This document shows, in pieces, positions 1 to 8,414 of a stretch of 9,812 nt of DNA (positions within the stretch are counted from its first letter, which is position 1; the number at the start of each line of letters is the position of its first letter). A program made the translations under genes and the position numbers. Source of the stretch: JANMQK01 sp031370485 (GTDB lineage: Bacteria > Acidobacteriota > Polarisedimenticolia > Gp22-AA2); contig JANMQK010000277.1 of NCBI GenBank assembly GCA_031370485.1, positions 1 through 9,812 on the forward strand, read 5' to 3'. Under the pieces are notes generated by a model. It was not told where the DNA came from, did not search any database, and was given only the letters and a program-made list of their open reading frames with translations.

Positions 1-602
1 CGGTTACAGGGCTCATCGATCCGCGTCATGTCAAGACCAACATCGGCGCCAGGCCCGGCGATCACCTCGTGCTCACCAAGCCGATCGGCACGGGGGTGAT
101 CATCACCGGGTACCGGCGCGGGGCGGTGCCCGACGATCTCATGGAGCGCGCGGTAACCTGGATGGCCACGCTCAACCGGGCGGCCTGCGAGGCGATGCTC
201 GAGTTCGACACGCACGCCTGCACCGATATCACCGGGTTCGGGCTCTCGGGCCACGCCCTGGGTATGGCCCGGGGGAGCGGGGTCCGGATGAGAATCCGCT
301 TCAAGGACATCCCCATCTATCCCGAGAGTCTCGAGCTGATCGCCCAGGGAGTGGCCACCTCGGTCACGGCCTCCAACCTCCAGATGGCCCAGGACTACCT
401 GACCTTCTCCGGGACGTTCGCCGACGAGGAAAGCTGGCTGGTCGTGGACCCGCAGACATCAGGCGGGCTGTTCATATCCCTCCCCGCCGACCAGGCGGCG
501 GCTCTCGTCCGCCGGCTAAACGACGCGGGGAACACCGTCGCGGCGGTCATCGGCGAGGTCCTTCCTCCCGAGGGAGGACCCGGGCTCGAGTTCGTGAAGT
601 AA
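1..602 (+). CDS. selD: Selenide, water dikinase (selenophosphate synthetase), C-terminal part
   Basis: Partial gene: the reading frame is open from base 3 at the window edge and stops with TAA at 600-602, giving 199 visible codons of a protein that is normally about 340 residues. SelD makes selenophosphate from selenide and ATP, the selenium donor for selenocysteine and 2-selenouridine in tRNA. The visible part is the second half of the PurM/AIR-synthase fold. It shows THACTDITGFGLSGHALG, matching the family TDVTGFGLxGH block, then DPQTSGGLF near the end, and closes with an IGEVLP motif typical of SelD C-termini. The N-terminal glycine-rich loop with the catalytic Cys(or Sec)/Lys pair lies outside the window, so I cannot say whether this SelD is itself a selenoprotein. 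It converges on priA with only 21 bases between the stop codons. Family assignment is secure. Confidence 0.95.
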   Translation, partial: VTGLIDPRHVKTNIGARPGDHLVLTKPIGTGVIITGYRRGAVPDDLMERAVTWMATLNRAACEAMLEFDTHACTDITGFGLSGHALGMARGSGVRMRIRFKDIPIYPESLELIAQGVATSVTASNLQMAQDYLTFSGTFADEESWLVVDPQTSGGLFISLPADQAAALVRRLNDAGNTVAAVIGEVLPPEGGPGLEFVK

Positions 603-623
603 TGCGCGGGCGGGCCCCGTCCT

Positions 624-2806
<2,183 letters not shown>

Positions 2807-2810
<4 letters not shown>

Positions 2811-3130
2811 CCCGGAAGGGCCGCGCGGATCATCTCGCCCCACGAGACAAGGTAGTAGTCGGCCGCCCAGCGCGTCAGCTCCAGGATCGATTCGTCGAGA
2901 ACAGGCTCGGGGTCGAGGACCTCCTCCACCGTCCGCAGCGTCGTGCCCGGCTCGAGGGCGCCGGGTGTGTTTGAGATCTCGAGGAGATAGCCGGTCACCT
3001 TGCGCCTGCCGAACGGAACGAGCACGCGCACGCCGCGGCGGCAGCGCGGCAGCAAATCCGCGGGGATGGCGTAGGTGAACAGGCGGCGCACCGGCCGGGG
3101 GACCGCGACCGAGCCGAAAACGGTGCTCAT
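2807..3130 (-). CDS. priA: PriA N-terminal 3'-DNA-binding domain, separate 107-residue reading frame
   Basis: This 107-residue frame is the N-terminal 3'BD domain of PriA, which binds the 3' end of the leading strand at a fork. It opens with VAVPRPVRRLFTYAIP, then VRVLVPFGRRKVTGYLLE, and closes with LTRWAADYYLVSWGEMIR; these align with the conserved E. coli PriA segments DYLLP, RVRVPFG and LLLWAADYYHHPIGDVL. The ATG at 3130 overlaps the udg stop as ATGA. The frame ends in TGA at 2809-2807, overlapping the ATG of the helicase part, again as ATGA. Restoring one G to the GGG at the junction would give a continuous LPGMKAD and a PriA of about 835 residues. The break coincides with the 3'BD/winged-helix boundary. 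Whether the two parts act as a two-chain PriA or the break is a sequencing or mutational deletion cannot be decided from the sequence. Confidence 0.88.
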
Positions 3131-3918
3131 TCCCCGTTCGCGGCCTTGAGGACCTCCATCACTTTCTTCAGGTCCTCCCAGACGTCCTTCTTGGCGGCCG
3201 GGTTGCGCAGGAGGTACGCGGGGTGGAAGGTCGGCATGACCTTCATGCTGTTGATCTCGCGAAAGGCTCCCCGAAGCCGCGTGATCGTCTCCCGCGTGCC
3301 GAGGACCGCCTGGGCCGCCGGCGTTCCGAGGCAGACGATGACCATCGGCCGGATCGCCGCCACCTGCTGGAAGAGGAAGGGCGAGCAGGTCCCGATCTCG
3401 TCCGGGAGGGGCGTGCGGTTGTCGGGAGGGCGGCACTTGACGACATTCGCGATGTACACCTCCTGCCGCTTGAGACCCATGGCCTCGATGATCTTCGTCA
3501 GGAGCTGTCCCGCCCTGCCGACGAACGGCTCCCCTTTCTCGTCCTCGTCGGCGCCCGGGCCCTCCCCGATGAACATCAGCGATGCCCGGGAGCTGCCGAC
3601 CCCGAAAACGATGTTCATCCGCTTCTCGCACAACCGGCATCGGCGGCAGTCCCCGATGTCCCGGCGGATGATGCCGAGCGCCGCCGCGGCGTCGGGAGCT
3701 TCCGGAGCCTGCGCGGTCACGAGCGGCGACGGGTCAGGTGACGCGGGGCCGGACGCGGCGGCGCGGGCCCTGCGCGGCGTGGCCGGCGGGGAAGTCCCGG
3801 CGACGGTCGCGGCGGCCGGGCCCGCGGGCTCCCGCGACGGCAACTCGTCCACACCCAGGAGACGCAGCCACTCGAGGCGGTTCCTCAGCTCGCGGCGCGT
3901 GGCGCCGTCCAGGCTCAT
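3127..3918 (-). CDS. udg: Family 4 (type a) uracil-DNA glycosylase with 4Fe-4S cluster
   Basis: A 263-residue enzyme that removes uracil from DNA in the first step of base excision repair. Motif I is GEGPGADEDEKGEPFVG at 118-134, diagnostic of family 4, and motif II is HPAYLLRNP starting at His232. The 4Fe-4S ligands are C91 and C94 (CRRC) plus C162 and C178; the spacings of 68 and 16 closely match the Thermus enzyme. A further C97 lies close to the first pair. Residues 1-25 form a helical segment (RNRLEWLRLLGVDEL) common in UDGs of this type that have an N-terminal extension. Residues 28-82 are an Ala/Pro-rich, probably disordered linker, so the catalytic domain covers roughly 83-263. Its ATG at 3918 overlaps the coaB stop as ATGA, and its own stop overlaps the priA start the same way, so translation is probably coupled along the operon. 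Confidence 0.95.
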   Translation of the reverse strand: MSLDGATRRELRNRLEWLRLLGVDELPSREPAGPAAATVAGTSPPATPRRARAAASGPASPDPSPLVTAQAPEAPDAAAALGIIRRDIGDCRRCRLCEKRMNIVFGVGSSRASLMFIGEGPGADEDEKGEPFVGRAGQLLTKIIEAMGLKRQEVYIANVVKCRPPDNRTPLPDEIGTCSPFLFQQVAAIRPMVIVCLGTPAAQAVLGTRETITRLRGAFREINSMKVMPTFHPAYLLRNPAAKKDVWEDLKKVMEVLKAANGE

Positions 3919-4652
3919 CGGCGAGTCTCCCCGCCCCGGACCGCGCGCGGCCGTGGGAGAAAACGCTCGGCCAGATCCAGGATGGCCCGGGCCATGTCCC
4001 GTTTCGCCATTAAGGGAAGCTCGATGCGGCCCCCCTTCCGGTCCAGGACAAGGGCCCGGTTCGTGTCGGCCTCGAACCCCTCGTCCTCGCTTCCGATCCG
4101 GTTGGCCACGATCATGTCGAGATTCTTCCGGCCCAGCTTTCCGCGGGCGTTTCGCTCGAGATCGTCGGTCTCGGCCGCGAAACCGACGAGAACCTGCCCC
4201 GGTTTCCGGCGGCGCCCGATTTCCTCGAGGATGTCGGGCGTCGGCACGAGGCGCATGGCGATGGCGCGGTCGGCGACCGCGCCGCGCGCCGCCAGGCGTC
4301 TCAGGGTCTCCTTCTTGATCTTGCCGAGGGCCTTCTGCTCCGGGCGGTAGTCGGCGACGGCCGCAGCCTTCAGGATCAGGTCCGCGCCCTGCGCCTGGTT
4401 GAGACAGGCCCGGAACATCTCGTCCGCGGTCGTCACGCGCACCAGGAGCACTCGGGTGGGGGCCTCGAGGTGTGTGGGACCAGAGATGAGCGTCACCCGG
4501 GCCCCGCGGCGCTCCGCCTCGGCGGCCAGGGCGTACCCCATCTTTCCGGTGGAAGGGTTGCTCAGGAAACGGCTCGGGTCGATCGCCTCGCGGGTCGGGC
4601 CCGCGGTCACGAGGACGCGGCGGCCCTCAAGCGAGCGCGGGACTTTTTTTTT
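3915..4652 (-). CDS. coaBC: Phosphopantothenate-cysteine ligase (CoaB domain of CoaBC), in the -1 frame
   Basis: The CoaB half of the bifunctional coenzyme A enzyme, joining 4'-phosphopantothenate and cysteine using CTP. After the lysine tract the frame reads VPRSLEGRRVLVTAGPTREA, then SNPSTGKMGYALA, LKAAAVADYRP, KIKKE, PTPDIL and VGFAAETDDLE, all standard CoaB motifs, followed by GRKNLDMIVANRI. The domain is about 242 residues and complete at its C-terminus, stopping at 3917-3915 within the udg start (ATGA). It is in the -1 frame relative to coaC. The junction is a run of nine A residues (4652-4644 on this strand), where one added A or a -1 ribosomal slip yields a 451-residue CoaBC. No ATG, GTG or TTG lies between the A run and the first beta strand. 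The in-frame open stretch upstream (to 4808) is an out-of-frame reading of coaC, so independent initiation looks unlikely but is not excluded. Confidence 0.92.
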   Translation of the reverse strand, partial: KKKVPRSLEGRRVLVTAGPTREAIDPSRFLSNPSTGKMGYALAAEAERRGARVTLISGPTHLEAPTRVLLVRVTTADEMFRACLNQAQGADLILKAAAVADYRPEQKALGKIKKETLRRLAARGAVADRAIAMRLVPTPDILEEIGRRRKPGQVLVGFAAETDDLERNARGKLGRKNLDMIVANRIGSEDEGFEADTNRALVLDRKGGRIELPLMAKRDMARAILDLAERFLPRPRAVRGGETRR

Positions 4653-5269
4653 ACGAGGGCCAGGGCGGCCGCGACCACGACTTCCGGCTCGGCCATCCGG
4701 CCCATCCCCTCGTCGCCGCAGGCCAGCGAGCCGCTCATCGGGTCGATGATGTGCACACCCCTCTCCCGGAGGGCCGCGAGATTCGCGCGGGTGGCGGGAT
4801 GCTCCCACATGCCGACGTTCATGGCCGGCGCCACGGCCACCGGCGCACCGACGGCGAGATAGAAGGTGCTGAGGAAATCGTCCGCTATCCCGTGCGCGAA
4901 CTTGGCCAGCATGTCCGCGGTGGCGGGCGCGACGAGGAGAAGGTCGAGCCCGCGGGTCAGGGCGATGTGCTGGATGTCGGCGCCCTGGTTAAGGTCCCAC
5001 GCGTCACCGAGCACCCGGTGCTCGGAAAGAGTCTGCAGCGTGAGGGGCGTGATGAACTCCCGGGCATGGGCGGTCATGATGACCGTCACGTCGCACCCGG
5101 CCTGGCGCAGGCCCCGGACGACTTCCGCCGACTTGTAAGCCGCGATCCCGCCGGTGACGCCGAGGGCCACTCGGGCGCCCGCGCACGGCGCGGTGTCGGT
5201 TTTCCCCGCCGCGGAGGCGCGCGCGTCCCTGCGCGTCCTTCGCGCGGGTCTTTCAGGCACCTGCGTCAC
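4607..5269 (-). CDS. coaBC: Phosphopantothenoylcysteine decarboxylase (CoaC domain of CoaBC)
   Basis: The CoaC half, an FMN-dependent flavoprotein that decarboxylates 4'-phosphopantothenoylcysteine to 4'-phosphopantetheine. It shows LGVTGGIAAYKSAE (36-49), the active-site His in IQHIAL (His101), VAPATADMLAKFAHG, the PXMNXXMW motif as PAMNVGMW (149-156 region), and the catalytic Cys184 in GSLACGDEGMGRM. Without frameshifting, the protein is 220 residues: the catalytic domain, KKK at 207-209 and an 11-residue alternative tail ending at the TGA at 4609-4607. It would resemble a stand-alone CoaC. Codons at the junction are GTA AAA AAA AAG, unusual in a genome that otherwise prefers AAG and GTC/GTG. 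The chosen start is GTG at 5269, overlapping the rpoZ end by 17 bases; GTG at 5260 is an alternative. The first 30 residues are a basic, poorly conserved extension. Confidence 0.93.
   Translation of the reverse strand: MTQVPERPARRTRRDARASAAGKTDTAPCAGARVALGVTGGIAAYKSAEVVRGLRQAGCDVTVIMTAHAREFITPLTLQTLSEHRVLGDAWDLNQGADIQHIALTRGLDLLLVAPATADMLAKFAHGIADDFLSTFYLAVGAPVAVAPAMNVGMWEHPATRANLAALRERGVHIIDPMSGSLACGDEGMGRMAEPEVVVAAALALVKKKSRARLRAAASS
4622..4661 (-). repeat. Seven-base inverted repeat flanking the coaBC A9 tract
   Basis: GGCCCTC and its exact complement GAGGGCC (4655-4661 and 4622-4628) bracket the A9 run. A transcript hairpin would put the slippery run inside a loop of 26 bases. In sequence this GC-rich a seven-base match at this distance can occur by chance, so a role is speculative. 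Confidence 0.35.
4644..4652 (-). other. A9 slippery tract at the CoaC/CoaB junction
   Basis: Nine consecutive A residues in the sense strand of coaBC (nine T on the + strand). In the coaC frame it reads GTA AAA AAA AAG, ending in the heptamer A AAA AAG in the register used for -1 frameshifting in E. coli dnaX. One extra A, or one -1 slip, joins CoaC to CoaB exactly in the linker. No Shine-Dalgarno-like stimulator lies just upstream, which leans towards RNA polymerase slippage rather than ribosomal frameshifting. An assembly undercount (true length ten) would look identical. Confidence 0.7.
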
Positions 5270-5531
5270 CGGAACCGGACCCGTTGTCCTCGCCCTGCTG
5301 GTAGGCCTCGGTCGTGACCTCGCCGACCTCGGTCTCGGAAGGGGCCGGCTCGGGGAACGGCCCGTAGCTGTACTCGATGAGCCCCGCCAGCACCTCCTCC
5401 TGGGCTATGGTCACCCACTTGGTCGCGAGAGTCTCGAGGCGCGGCCGGGCGCCGCGTTGCAGCTGCTTACACCGTTCCGCCGCGATGGCGATGAACTCGA
5501 ACTTGTTTCCGATGGTGCCGCCCTGGATCAT
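5253..5531 (-). CDS. rpoZ: DNA-directed RNA polymerase omega subunit
   Basis: A 92-residue protein, the usual size for omega, which binds the beta' subunit and helps RNA polymerase assemble and respond to ppGpp. The core reads GNKFEFIAIAAERCKQLQRG followed by ARPRLE, corresponding to the family pattern SRFELVLLAAxRAxQLxxGARP, and then VTIAQEEVLAGLIEY, matching the family A(L/Q)EEIxxGxI block. The C-terminal 30 residues are acidic and low-complexity. The start is ATG at 5531, not the upstream in-frame codons: it has a strong AGGAGG four bases upstream and begins just before the conserved core. It lies between gmk and coaBC, a position conserved in many bacteria. It is preceded by a 106-base gap with its own candidate promoter and overlaps the coaC GTG start by 17 bases. 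Confidence 0.93.
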   Translation of the reverse strand: MIQGGTIGNKFEFIAIAAERCKQLQRGARPRLETLATKWVTIAQEEVLAGLIEYSYGPFPEPAPSETEVGEVTTEAYQQGEDNGSGSGDAGA

Positions 5532-5535
5532 GAAA

Positions 5536-5541
5536 CCTCCT
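5536..5541 (-). promoter_or_regulatory. Shine-Dalgarno AGGAGG of rpoZ
   Basis: A perfect AGGAGG with a four-base spacer before ATG 5531. It is the clearest ribosome binding site in the window and fixes the rpoZ start. Confidence 0.85.
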
Positions 5542-5585
5542 GATGGACCGCCGTGCGGAATGCCGCGCTGTCTTAGCGGGCGTGT

Positions 5586-5614
5586 ATTGTAGACGAAAAC
5601 CACCCCGCCCGGAA
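5586..5614 (-). promoter_or_regulatory. Candidate promoter for rpoZ-coaBC-udg-priA
   Basis: TACAAT (5591-5586 on the minus strand) matches five of six bases of a sigma-70 -10 box. Seventeen bases upstream is only a weak -35 (TTCCGG). Transcription would start near 5579, giving a leader of about 50 bases before the rpoZ ATG. It lies in the only gap of about 100 bases inside the operon, just after a terminator-like hairpin, so it could let the second half of the operon be expressed independently. Confidence 0.45.
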
Positions 5615-5636
5615 GGGGCGCCCGCCCGGGACGGGG
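5596..5636 (-). terminator. Terminator-like hairpin after gmk
   Basis: Immediately after the gmk stop the transcript can fold CCCCG(U)CCCGG (5636-5626) with CCGGGCGGGG (5612-5603), a ten-base-pair GC stem with one bulge. It is followed within three bases by a short run of four U. The U run is weak, so this may be a partial terminator or attenuator between gmk and rpoZ. Confidence 0.4.
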
Positions 5637-5637
5637 C

Positions 5638-6267
5638 TCACCGCGGGGGGCGGAAGGTTGCCGCGATGCCGGCGAGTCTCGCCGCCTGGCGGGGGCCGCG
5701 GCAGCGGACCGAGAGGATGATGCCCCTCAGGTGATCGTAGGCGGCCTCGAGGTCGTCGTTGATCACGACGAAATCGTACATCGCCCATTTCTGGACCTCG
5801 CCGCCCGCCAGCCCCAGCCGCCGCGCCAGCGCCTCCGGTCCCTCGGTGCCCCGGCGGGCCAGCCGCTCCCGCAGGGCCTCTGGCCCTGGGGGCATGATGA
5901 AGATCAGCACCGCTTCGGGCATCAGGCTCCGGATGCTGGTCGCGCCCTGGGTGTCTACGTCGAGCAGGATGTCGGTGCCCCGACCGATGGCATCCCTGAC
6001 TGCCGCCGCCGAGGTCCCGTACATCCGGCCGTCCACGACCGCCCATTCCAGGAGGTCCCCCCTGAGGCGGCGATTCTCGAACTCCGCCTCGGATACGAAG
6101 GTGTAGTCCACGCCCTCCCGCTCCCCGGAGCGTGCCGGACGGGTGGTCAAGGAGACCGAGAAAACCAGGTCCGGAACCTGCTCGCGGAGCCGCCGGCAGA
6201 GTGTGGTCTTGCCGGCGCCCGAAGGGGCCGAGACCACGAACACGGCGCCTTGCGCGGGGCCGCTCAT
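5638..6267 (-). CDS. gmk: Guanylate kinase
   Basis: A 209-residue enzyme that phosphorylates GMP to GDP with ATP, in guanine nucleotide supply. The P-loop is SAPSGAGKT (13-21). The GMP-binding region reads SVSLTTRPARSGEREGVDY, followed by the LDVDTQGA strand (102-109; the family usually has LDIDxQGA) and the lid region RERLARRGTE. Length and all motifs are normal. The ATG at 6267 overlaps the yicC stop as ATGA, so the two are probably translationally coupled. In Firmicutes and many other phyla a remA/DUF370 gene lies between yicC and gmk; here it is absent. The C-terminal 25 residues are basic and variable. Confidence 0.96.
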   Translation of the reverse strand: MSGPAQGAVFVVSAPSGAGKTTLCRRLREQVPDLVFSVSLTTRPARSGEREGVDYTFVSEAEFENRRLRGDLLEWAVVDGRMYGTSAAAVRDAIGRGTDILLDVDTQGATSIRSLMPEAVLIFIMPPGPEALRERLARRGTEGPEALARRLGLAGGEVQKWAMYDFVVINDDLEAAYDHLRGIILSVRCRGPRQAARLAGIAATFRPPR

Positions 6268-7166
6268 TCGAGGTTTTGGACCTGTTCGCGGATCTTCTCC
6301 ACGGCGGACTTGATGCCCAGCGCCGCCTGGCAGATCGCGAGCGACTCGGCCTTGGATGAAATCGTGTTGGCCTCCCGGTTCATCTCCTGCATGACGAAGT
6401 CGAGGGTCTTACCGACCGGCCCCGGCGAGTCCTCGAGGATCGCCCGTGCCTGCGCGACGTAGCCCGCAAGCCGGACAAGCTCTTCGCTCGTGTCGACTCG
6501 GTCGGCCATGAGGGCCACCTCCTGCGCCAGGCGGACATCGTCCAGTCCCCGCTCCGCCACCATGGCCGCCACCCGCTCCCGGAGACGCGCCGCGTAGGTC
6601 TCCGGCAGGCCCCGGGCCTCCGACTCGATCCGGGCAGCAAGGGCCTCGATCTCCGTGAGGCGCGCGGCCAGGTCCACCGCCAGGCGCTCGCCTTCGGCCG
6701 TCCGCATCGAGTCGTAGTCCAGCAGGGCCCGGTCCACCGCCGACAGGAGCATGCCGGAGTCCGAGCCATTGGCGGCGGCGGACTCCTGCTCGATGGATAC
6801 GGCGCCGGGCAGGGACATCGCCTGGTCGATTCCGATATTTCCGCGCAGCCTGAATTCCTTCTTGATCGCCGCGGCCGCCTCGAGGTACCTGGCGACGAGC
6901 TCGCGCCGGACCTCGACCCTGTACGCGGCCGCCCTCGTCGAAACGGCCGCGACGGAAATCTCGATCCGCCCCCGCCCGACGTATGCCTGCACGCGGCCTC
7001 GAACCTCCTGCTCCAGGGCCGAGAACGGACCCGGCAGCCGCAGCTTCACATCGAGAAAACGATGGTTGACACCCTTGACTTCGACCTCGAAGCGCAACGC
7101 GGCTGATTCCGCCGCTGCCCGGCCGTACCCCGTCATGCTCTTGACCTTGCAACGACCGCCCGCCAT
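6264..7166 (-). CDS. yicC: YicC/YloC family endoribonuclease
   Basis: A 300-residue member of the YicC family, whose E. coli member has been characterised as an endoribonuclease affecting small-RNA turnover. The N-terminal domain has KSMTGYGRA (9-17), the family hallmark, then VEVKGVNHRFLDVKLRLP and a LEQEVR segment. The C-terminal DUF1732 domain shows ELVRLAGYVAQ, GKTLDFVMQEMNREANTISS and a terminal KIREQVQNLE, all nearly invariant in the family. ATG 7166 is preferred because the residues just before MTGYG (VKS) match the family consensus. ATG 7136 (MTGYG itself) has an AAGG about seven bases upstream and remains an alternative. A 30-base gap separates it from lpxB, and it overlaps gmk by four bases. 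The central part (residues 130-200) is helical and less conserved. Confidence 0.95.
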   Translation of the reverse strand: MAGGRCKVKSMTGYGRAAAESAALRFEVEVKGVNHRFLDVKLRLPGPFSALEQEVRGRVQAYVGRGRIEISVAAVSTRAAAYRVEVRRELVARYLEAAAAIKKEFRLRGNIGIDQAMSLPGAVSIEQESAAANGSDSGMLLSAVDRALLDYDSMRTAEGERLAVDLAARLTEIEALAARIESEARGLPETYAARLRERVAAMVAERGLDDVRLAQEVALMADRVDTSEELVRLAGYVAQARAILEDSPGPVGKTLDFVMQEMNREANTISSKAESLAICQAALGIKSAVEKIREQVQNLE

Positions 7167-7196
7167 CCCTCGCCCCCCGCCATTCCCAGGTCCCGA

Positions 7197-8414
7197 TCAG
7201 GCGGACGGCCCGCCCTCACGGCCGCCGATCATACTCCAGGCGGCGCGGGCGGCGCGGGGGATCGCTCCGGGCCGGCCCAGCCGGGCGCGTACCGTCGACA
7301 GTCCCATGCGGATCCGATCGGCAAGCGCCGGGTCAGTGAGAATGCGGCGCAGCTCGGTCGCGATGCGCTCCGGGGTGCAGTCACCCTGGACGAGCTCGGG
7401 GACGACCCGCTCCCCCGCGATCAGGTTGGGCATGCCGATGTGGGGAACTTCCGAGACGGCGCGCGCCAGGAGGTGGGTAAGGGGGTTCATCCGGTAGACG
7501 ATCACCATGGGCACGCCGAGAAGCGCGGTCTCGAGGCTGGCCGTTCCGGACGCCACCACGGCCGCGTCGCAGGCGGCCACGGCATCATAGCGATCGCTCT
7601 CGACCAGGACCGGGCCGGAGCCGTCCGGGAACGCCGCGGGCCTGGGGCCGGCGCCCGCCCCCGCTTCTTTCAGCGCGCGCTCGAGCGCGCCGCGGCCGAG
7701 CGTCGGCGCCACGGGCAGAAGGAACTGCAGATCGCGGAATTCGTCCCGGAGGATTCGCGCAGCGCCGAGCATCGCGGGGAGGTGGGCCCGGATCTCGTTC
7801 CGCCGGCTGCCGGGAAGGAGGGCGACCGTCGTGCGGGCGGGGTCGAGCCCCAGGGGCGCCAGGACCTGGGCGCGGACGAGCGACGGGCGGACGAGGTCAA
7901 GGAGAGGGTGACCGACGAACTCCACCGGCACCGAGGCGAGGCGGTAGATCTCCTCCTCGAAGGGAAGGATGACCAGCATCCGATCGACCGTCTTCGCGAT
8001 CCGCCGCACCCTCCCCTTGCGCCACGCCCACACCTGCGGGCTGATGAAGTAGAGCACCGGGACGCCTGCGCGACGAGCCCGGCGCGCCAACCTGATGTTG
8101 AAGTCCGGGTAGTCGATGAGGATGGCGAGGCGCGGCCGCGTCTCGGGGCGATCCAGAACGCGGCAGGCGGCCCGGTAGGCGCGCCAGATGGCGCGGAAGC
8201 TGCCGAGGACCTCGAGAAACCCGGTGACCCCCAGGACCCCCGCGTCCCCCATCGCCTCGAGGCCCGCCGCCCGCATCGCGGGGCCGCCCACGCCCAGAAA
8301 GCGGATCGTTCCACCGGGAGCCGTGCGGGCCATGGCTTCCATGAGCAGGCCGCCATAGAGATCCCCGGACGCCTCGCCCGCGACGATGACAACGCGGACC
8401 TCGTCCCCGCTCAC
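7197..8414 (-). CDS. lpxB: Lipid A disaccharide synthase
   Basis: A 405-residue GT19 glycosyltransferase that condenses UDP-2,3-diacylglucosamine with lipid X to form the lipid A disaccharide at the inner face of the cytoplasmic membrane. Motifs in order: AGEASGD (12-18), IDYPDFN (100-106, with the catalytic-region Asp), YFISPQVWAWR (122-132), FVGHP (166-170), LLPGSRRNEI (199-208), ASGTASLETAL (288-298) and IGMPNLIAGE (326-335). The start is GTG at 8414, which overlaps the stop of the acyltransferase in its -1 frame as GTGA. This supports the view that the frameshifted acyltransferase is the real upstream product. Presence of LpxB indicates a Gram-negative envelope with lipid A. The gene looks intact and of usual length. 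Confidence 0.96.
   Translation of the reverse strand: MSGDEVRVVIVAGEASGDLYGGLLMEAMARTAPGGTIRFLGVGGPAMRAAGLEAMGDAGVLGVTGFLEVLGSFRAIWRAYRAACRVLDRPETRPRLAILIDYPDFNIRLARRARRAGVPVLYFISPQVWAWRKGRVRRIAKTVDRMLVILPFEEEIYRLASVPVEFVGHPLLDLVRPSLVRAQVLAPLGLDPARTTVALLPGSRRNEIRAHLPAMLGAARILRDEFRDLQFLLPVAPTLGRGALERALKEAGAGAGPRPAAFPDGSGPVLVESDRYDAVAACDAAVVASGTASLETALLGVPMVIVYRMNPLTHLLARAVSEVPHIGMPNLIAGERVVPELVQGDCTPERIATELRRILTDPALADRIRMGLSTVRARLGRPGAIPRAARAAWSMIGGREGGPSA

Noticed and set aside
603..623. A bidirectional terminator between the convergent selD and priA genes
   Set aside because: Only 21 bases separate the stops, and I see no convincing stem followed by a T run on either strand.
3147..4318. A 390-codon + strand open frame opposite udg and coaB
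   Set aside because: Arg/Ser/Pro-rich antisense frame over two well-supported genes, with no protein-family features.
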